Shown here piece after piece: positions 16,003-19,571 of a stretch of DNA of 19,571 bases. Source of the stretch: Bacteroidota bacterium (GTDB taxonomy: Bacteria; Bacteroidota; Bacteroidia; Chitinophagales; Chitinophagaceae); the NCBI GenBank assembly GCA_023391315.1, contig JAEWBD010000348.1:1-19571 (forward strand), given 5' to 3'. Position numbers and translations under genes: made by a program. Below the pieces are notes generated by a model, which was not told where the DNA came from, ran no database searches, and saw only the letters and a list, made by a program, of their open reading frames with translations. The stretch's first letter is position 1. Each line of letters begins with the position of its first letter.

Positions 16003-16136
16003 CTTTAATGGGTTTTAAGCAAAGCTAATTTTATGGTTGGATTTTCTTGTGTACTATGAGTCACGTTGCATAAGATGTGGATAGTTGGCGGGTAGCGAAT
16101 GAGATATAAAAGGTAAACGGCAGGGCATGGATGCTT

Positions 16137-16171
16137 GCTGATAGCTCACGGCTGATAGCTGACAGCTCATG
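16137..16171. repeat. Short word repeat (GCTGATAGCT type) after the vsr remnant
   Basis: GCTGATAGCT occurs at 16137-16146 and 16151-16160, with GACAGCTCATG following. Such GCTGATAGCTGACAGC strings are scattered between genes in many Bacteroidota genomes and are often mis-annotated as peptides rich in QLSAVS. The string starts 22 bp beyond the premature stop of the vsr remnant, so its arrival may be linked to loss of that gene. Confidence 0.6.
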
Positions 16172-16192
16172 ATTTTTGAAACCTTATAGGTT

Positions 16193-16291
16193 TTACCGGT
16201 GATAATGCACCGGCATTTCAGGCTTTGTGTTTTTGCCTTTGATGCGGCACATATTGTAGCTGCGCTGCGCTTTTGTGTGAACATCGGCCAT
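16193..16291 (-). pseudogene. vsr: Truncated vsr (very short patch repair endonuclease), N-terminus only
   Basis: A 32-codon frame reads MADVHTKAQRSYNMCRIKGK, then NTKPEM, before diverging to PVHYHR and a stop. The first 26 residues match the conserved Vsr start (RSxNMxRIKxKxTKPE). All later Vsr features are absent, including the catalytic Asp and the zinc-site Cys/His residues. Only this start remains, on the same strand as the HNH and methylase genes, and in the place where vsr often accompanies m5C methylases. It is too short to be functional. The 190 bases downstream hold a short word repeat and no other piece of vsr. Confidence 0.8.
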
Positions 16292-16606
16292 TCTTCAAAG
16301 ATAAAGCAGGTGAGCGCTGTTGGCCGTTCACTGGCAGCCGGTTCTTTTTTCGCAGCGGTAGCGTAAAGAAAAGAATGCTGCCGGGCAGGGTCACCGGGGC
16401 CTGAACAGGAACCGGGATTTCGCTCATCCACAGCACCTGCAGCCATTCAGTTGGTATTTGGTATCATTGAATTGACTGTGGGCAATGGAACAAACAGGTG
16501 AAAAAAATATGATTGCCGCAACAACAATATAAAAAACGAAAGAAGTAAGCCTTGACAATCAAACAGCATTTTTTTTGGAACTGCGTATAACATCAGTAAT
16601 CTTTGC
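16292..16606. other. Gene-less region upstream of the vsr remnant
   Basis: About 315 bp with a local rise in GC at 16300-16450. Two overlapping minus-strand frames are open here, but they run through the vsr start in the wrong frames and their products (Pro/Ala-rich) look like chance translation. A T8 run at 16571 is not preceded by a hairpin. Nothing else is supported. Confidence 0.5.
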
Positions 16607-16616
16607 GTTGTAAGCC
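16607..16616. repeat. Left inverted end of the GRAM-gene cassette
   Basis: GTTGTAAGCC here is the exact reverse complement of GGCTTACAAC at 17165-17174, which lies at the 3' end of the same gene. The position and GTT start are as expected for the 5' end of an integron-type cassette, although the sequence departs from the GTTRRRY consensus. Confidence 0.55.
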
Positions 16617-16645
16617 ATTCAGACAAAAAACTCTAAATTCATAAT

Positions 16646-17188
16646 ATGGACAAAAAAGCAAAAATTAAATCAGGACTTTTTTTCGGTGTTGCAATGGCAA
16701 TACTTTTTATCCTTCAAAGTTTGTTGGCACATTCTATCTTAACTGCAAAAGACATAGTTATATCAATTATTTCGGGACTATTTGGTGGTGCTTTATCTGG
16801 ACTTTTATTTGGTTGGCTCATGGGACTTTTTGCTAACTCTAAACGTTTGGCAAAGGACACAAAAATCGACACAGACGCAGGTGAAACTATTTTGTTTGAC
16901 ACTGGAGCTAACCACTTCAAAGGCGCCGAAGCAGTTGGTGGAAAGCTATATTTGACCAACAAACGGCTGGTATTTAAGTCCCATAAGTTCAACGTTCAAA
17001 ATCACGAACTTTCAATCGGTTTATCTGACATTGACAAAGTTGACAGATATAAAACATTAGGATTAGTAAATAACGGTTTATCTGTGACAACCATAGACAA
17101 TAAAACTGAAAAATTTGTAGTTCAGCAAGTTGACGAATGGCTCAACCAGTTGACAGAAAAGAACGGCTTACAACAAGCACATTTGTAA
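16646..17188 (+). CDS. GRAM-domain membrane protein, 180 aa
   Basis: Two N-terminal TM segments (about 10-30, FFGVAMAILFILQSLLAHS; about 37-63, with the Gly-rich ISGLFGGALSGLLFGW) precede a cytoplasmic GRAM/PH-like domain. The domain signature is GGKLYLTNKRLVFKSH (98-113), with the following ELSIGLSDIDKVD and the strand pattern GLSVTTIDNKTEKFVV. GRAM domains bind lipid or protein partners; the function in bacteria is mostly unknown. It stands alone. Its last 24 bases contain the start of the downstream inverted repeat, so the coding end and the candidate attC-like site overlap. Confidence 0.82.
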   Translation: MDKKAKIKSGLFFGVAMAILFILQSLLAHSILTAKDIVISIISGLFGGALSGLLFGWLMGLFANSKRLAKDTKIDTDAGETILFDTGANHFKGAEAVGGKLYLTNKRLVFKSHKFNVQNHELSIGLSDIDKVDRYKTLGLVNNGLSVTTIDNKTEKFVVQQVDEWLNQLTEKNGLQQAHL

Positions 17189-17361
17189 AAGCATGGCTTG
17201 ACCAGCCGCATTTGTGCAGCAGTAATTCTATTCACCTTTTGTTCAAGCCGAGATTATGCTATTGAACATTTGTAATTATCTTCAACATCAGTTTTCAATT
17301 AAGCATTTGTACCAGGGCTGACCAATCGCTATTGCCATGCCTTCACAAATGCTTTAACGTT
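17165..17361 (+). repeat. Candidate attC-like recombination site (about 195 nt)
   Basis: The outer left arm GGCTTACAAC (17165-17174) is followed by 17175-17197, which pairs with 17334-17354: AAGC(AC)ATTTGTAAAAGCATGGC against GCCATGCCTTCACAAATGCTT. The pairing leaves an unpaired AC on one arm and one extra base near the tip, like the extrahelical bases that orient attC sites. The site ends in TTTAACGTT at the 5' edge of the next gene's inverted end. The central 136 nt hold further ATTTGT/CATTTGT words. attC function is inferred; core boxes do not match GTTRRRY exactly. Confidence 0.5.
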
Positions 17362-17372
17362 GTGTGTAATGC
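17359..17372. repeat. Left inverted end of the second small-gene cassette
   Basis: GTTGTGTGTAATGC matches the reverse complement of 17998-18011 at 13 of 14 positions, with only the 204-aa gene between them. It begins 17 bp before the ATG. Confidence 0.58.
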
Positions 17373-17375
17373 AAT

Positions 17376-17990
17376 ATGACAGCTATTAAACCAGAAGAAC
17401 TTATAAGTTTTCTAAGAAACAATATTGACCCTCTCAAAGACAATGCTTATGGAGATGGTTATAGAGCTTCTGCAACTTTAATCGACGGACTTTATTTGCC
17501 ATGTGTAATTTTCAGGAATTCAAATACCGTAATTGACTTAGCTATCAAACGTTTTAAACAAGAACAATCTGGTAAAGGTATTTTTAGCAAGTCATCGGGT
17601 TTAGGTTATCGTGACATTGTAAAGGTTTTTGTTACAAGAGGCAATTGTATCAATGATTATCAAATAGCAAAAATTGACTTTACACATCACGCTTTTCCAT
17701 TAGAAATTTTAAAAAAAATTAAAGGCGAAACAAAAATGGGTTGGACAGGCTTTCTGGCAAAAATGAAAGATGGAAAACAATTTGCATTTGGAACATCTTT
17801 CAGCTTTGACTTTTTTGACATGCCAACAGGTTACACCCCAAACGACATTACCGAAATAATTAATCATTCATATCTTGACAAAGACAATAAAATTAAAAGC
17901 TATCATTCGCCTGACTTTTGGAATGAGTTTAATAAAGATATGGTCTACAGAGAAAAGCCATATTTTGAATGTTTTGTAGACGATTTATAA
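17376..17990 (+). CDS. Hypothetical cassette-type protein, 204 aa
   Basis: Not recognised. It is a soluble mixed alpha/beta protein with no TM segment, signal peptide or familiar catalytic motif. Notable stretches are YGDGYRASATLIDGLYLPCV (25-44), GYRDIVKVFVTRGN (77-90) and FAFGTSFSFDFFDMPTGYTP. The composition is clearly protein-like, and the reading frame fills the space between two matched inverted ends, starting 4 bp after the left one and stopping 7 bp before the right one. That compact fit is typical of a gene cassette. Function cannot be given. Confidence 0.72.
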   Translation: MTAIKPEELISFLRNNIDPLKDNAYGDGYRASATLIDGLYLPCVIFRNSNTVIDLAIKRFKQEQSGKGIFSKSSGLGYRDIVKVFVTRGNCINDYQIAKIDFTHHAFPLEILKKIKGETKMGWTGFLAKMKDGKQFAFGTSFSFDFFDMPTGYTPNDITEIINHSYLDKDNKIKSYHSPDFWNEFNKDMVYREKPYFECFVDDL

Positions 17991-17997
17991 ACAAAAA

Positions 17998-18011
17998 GCA
18001 CTACACACAAC
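17998..18011. repeat. Right inverted end of the second small-gene cassette
   Basis: GCACTACACACAAC pairs with 17359-17372. It is followed by AACGGCGTTTGTGCG, a further arm-like sequence. The next gene starts at 18048, so any attC-like site here is truncated to about 45 nt. Confidence 0.58.
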
Positions 18012-18047
18012 AACGGCGTTTGTGCGTAAACTTTATCAAACCTAAAT

Positions 18048-18494
18048 ATGTATAGTTCTAAAAGATGCATAGTAGACAATTGGTCGCTGGAACAGGCAGG
18101 AAGTCTTTTAAACGGAGACTTTGAACAATACACCTTTACAGATGAACTCTTTATAGAAAGTTTAGGCGGTCTGCCAAATTATATTAATGCCATGCTTTTA
18201 TATGATGAAGCAAAATTCATAGCCAACGGCTTTCAAACAAATTGGTATAGATTTTCCTGGTTTCTTAAAAATACCCGTCTATACTTTGAACCATTTTTAC
18301 CTACAGGTAATTTAGTTGACTGGAATAGTCATATTAGTTTACCTGACCTTGGTGCAATAACTAAAACGTTTAGCCTCGGCATTCCAGCTAGAAAAAGCTA
18401 TTTTACCTTCCTTAAAGATGTTATTGCTTGCAGGGCGGAAGCATTTAGCTTAAAAAACCAGGTTGAAAGAGTTTTTAAAAGAAAGGTTACTTAA
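18048..18494 (+). CDS. Hypothetical protein, 148 aa
   Basis: Not recognised. It is a soluble, aromatic-rich protein (FQTNWYRFSWFLKNTRLYFEPF in the middle, read as NWYRFSWFLKNTRLYF) with a basic C-terminus (KNQVERVFKRK). It has no known motif, signal peptide or TM helix. It starts shortly after a truncated attC-like end and has no matching inverted end after its stop, so it was either fused to the preceding cassette by deletion or belongs to the ordinary chromosome. Codon use is like its neighbours. Confidence 0.62.
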   Translation: MYSSKRCIVDNWSLEQAGSLLNGDFEQYTFTDELFIESLGGLPNYINAMLLYDEAKFIANGFQTNWYRFSWFLKNTRLYFEPFLPTGNLVDWNSHISLPDLGAITKTFSLGIPARKSYFTFLKDVIACRAEAFSLKNQVERVFKRKVT

Positions 18495-18553
18495 GAGAAA
18501 AAGCTGCAGGTGCATTTGCAATACCTAAACTTTAAGTTTAAAAGTTACCAAAA

Positions 18554-18946
18554 ATGGCAAATACCATACCTCCGGATTTCCGCATACAAAATGTAGCTCC
18601 TGTTCTGTATGTGAAAGACATGGCTCTTACCTTATCATTTTACGTTGACATCCTGGGCTTTAAAAATGCTGATTGGGGAGATGACAACTTCACAAGTATC
18701 AATCGCGACAATACAGGTCTTTATTTATGCAGGGGTGGGCAAGGACTTCCCGGCACATGGGTCTGGATAGGTTTTGATGGAGACATTTTTTCATTACATG
18801 AAAACCTGAAAGAAAAGGGAGTAATAATTAAGCTGCCGCCAACTAATTTTTCCTGGGCGTATGAAATGCAAATTGAAGACCCAAATGGGCACGTTTTGAG
18901 ATTTGGAACTGATCCGGACAACAGTGAAGCTTTTGCTGACAGATAA
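18554..18946 (+). CDS. VOC-family (glyoxalase/bleomycin-resistance fold) protein
   Basis: A 130-aa single-module VOC protein. It has the paired beta-alpha-beta-beta-beta layout: VAPVLYVKDMALTLSFYVDILGF (14-36), GLYLCRGGQG (55-64), then HENLKEKGV and the closing MQIEDPNGHVLRFG (105-118). The end EDPNGHVLRF is diagnostic, and E108 or nearby acidic residues could bind metal, but the usual first-strand His is replaced (APVLYV), so catalytic activity is doubtful. Proteins of this type sequester or modify small toxic molecules; the substrate is unknown. It is followed after 41 bp by an acetyltransferase gene on the same strand, so the two may be co-transcribed. Confidence 0.88.
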   Translation: MANTIPPDFRIQNVAPVLYVKDMALTLSFYVDILGFKNADWGDDNFTSINRDNTGLYLCRGGQGLPGTWVWIGFDGDIFSLHENLKEKGVIIKLPPTNFSWAYEMQIEDPNGHVLRFGTDPDNSEAFADR

Positions 18947-18987
18947 AATGAATTGGTTACCGGGAACATACCAGCAAAGCGTATAGA

Positions 18988-19491
18988 ATGAATATATACA
19001 GTGCGAATCAAGCTGACATCGAAGAACTGACACAAGTAGAGATTGAAAGCAAGCGACAATCTATCCCGGGATGTGTAGAAGACGACGGGATTCATGTTGA
19101 TTCCAGGCGTCAACGTTGGCAAACATATTTTAAAGGGCAGTCTCCACAAACTTCAAAACCACAAAGGATAGTGCTTAAAGCTGTAACTAATGGAAAAATG
19201 GCAGGCTACCTCGCTGGGCATCTTACAACACGCTATAATTTCGGTGCAGAAATTCAGTCGTTTTATATCCTGAAATCAGCTCAAAACAAAAAGATAGGAA
19301 CAGAACTGTTGATCTCCTTTGTACACTGGTTAACCGGAACGGATGCAAAAAGTTTATGTGTTGGTATTAATCCGGAAAATAGATACAAAAGGTTCTGTTT
19401 AAAATATGGTGGAGAATATCTTAATGCGCATTGGATTTACTGGAATGATCTGACTCGGCTGTTGCAAAGATTAACCCAAGAGAAGACTTAA
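18988..19491 (+). CDS. GNAT-family N-acetyltransferase
   Basis: A 167-aa GNAT. The acetyl-CoA site is seen as IQSFYILKSAQNKKIGTELL (89-108), with QNKKIG in the role of the Q/RxxGxG/A loop; it has one glycine only, so the match is partial. Strand MAGYLAGHLT (71-80) precedes it, and the C-terminal NPENRYKRFCLKYGGEYL (from about residue 127) is the usual beta6-alpha4 segment with the aromatic-Gly pair. The substrate is unknown; small-molecule (antibiotic-like) or protein N-acetylation are both possible. It is 41 bp downstream of the VOC gene. Confidence 0.85.
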   Translation: MNIYSANQADIEELTQVEIESKRQSIPGCVEDDGIHVDSRRQRWQTYFKGQSPQTSKPQRIVLKAVTNGKMAGYLAGHLTTRYNFGAEIQSFYILKSAQNKKIGTELLISFVHWLTGTDAKSLCVGINPENRYKRFCLKYGGEYLNAHWIYWNDLTRLLQRLTQEKT

Positions 19492-19532
19492 ACAAAAACA
19501 TGACTGCAGCTAACAGGGTATCCTTTATGTCG

Positions 19533-19560
19533 TGCATCGTCTCACAGGGCGGACGATGCA
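19533..19560. repeat. Inverted repeat after the acetyltransferase gene
   Basis: TGCATCGTC (19533-19541) pairs perfectly with GACGATGCA (19552-19560), with a 10-nt loop. It lies 42 bp after the GNAT stop and could be a terminator, but the T-run is only three bases before the sequence changes and the window ends. It might also be the edge of a further repeat element. Confidence 0.5.
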
Positions 19561-19571
19561 TTTAATCAGCA

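Noticed and set aside
16054..16446. 130-aa and 72-aa minus-strand frames as genes
   Set aside because: They overlap the vsr remnant in the wrong frames and run through the GCTGATAGCT repeat; the vsr frame is the one with family similarity.
16607..18011. Insertion sequence or transposon ends for the inverted pairs around the small genes
   Set aside because: Each gene has a different inverted pair, there is no transposase, and no flanking target duplication is visible.

Overview
The window looks like an accessory region of a Bacteroidota chromosome, probably Chitinophagaceae-like. The DNA is AT-rich, the start codons lack Shine-Dalgarno sequences, and most stops are TAA. The non-coding repeats (short degenerate units and small genes between matched inverted ends) are of a kind common in that phylum. 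The taxon is inferred; there is no rRNA or marker gene here.

Layout. 1-0.95 kb: a degenerate tandem repeat, a doubtful small ORF and a long imperfect hairpin. 0.95-3.4 kb: a small HTH gene behind a 28-bp palindrome and ahead of a strong terminator, a secreted esterase-family gene between matched inverted ends, a second small HTH gene and an opposing small gene of unknown function. 3.5-10.8 kb: a tightly overlapping five-gene plus-strand operon. Its first three genes match the Ssp DNA-phosphorothioation module: SspB (DUF4007), SspC (P-loop ATPase) and SspD (PAPS-reductase-like PP-loop enzyme). They are followed by a stand-alone DUF262 protein and a eukaryote-like Ser/Thr protein kinase. This is the most interesting part of the window. 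In the described SspE effector the DUF262 sensor is fused to an HNH nuclease; here the nuclease is missing and a translationally coupled kinase takes the next position.

10.9-16.3 kb, minus strand, tail-to-tail with the Ssp-like operon: a restriction-modification cluster. In transcription order it holds a truncated vsr remnant, an HNH endonuclease, a C5-cytosine methyltransferase, a large GHKL (MORC/MutL-like) ATPase and a small membrane-protein gene broken by two mutually compensating frameshifts. The region is therefore a double defence island with two different DNA marks (phosphorothioate and 5-methylcytosine).

16.6-19.5 kb: single small plus-strand genes (GRAM-domain membrane protein, two unknowns, a VOC-family protein and a GNAT acetyltransferase). 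The first two sit between inverted ends that are specific to each gene. Between these two genes lies a roughly 190-nt imperfect hairpin with unpaired bases. This geometry is what integron-type cassettes with attC-like sites would show, but no integrase is present in the window.
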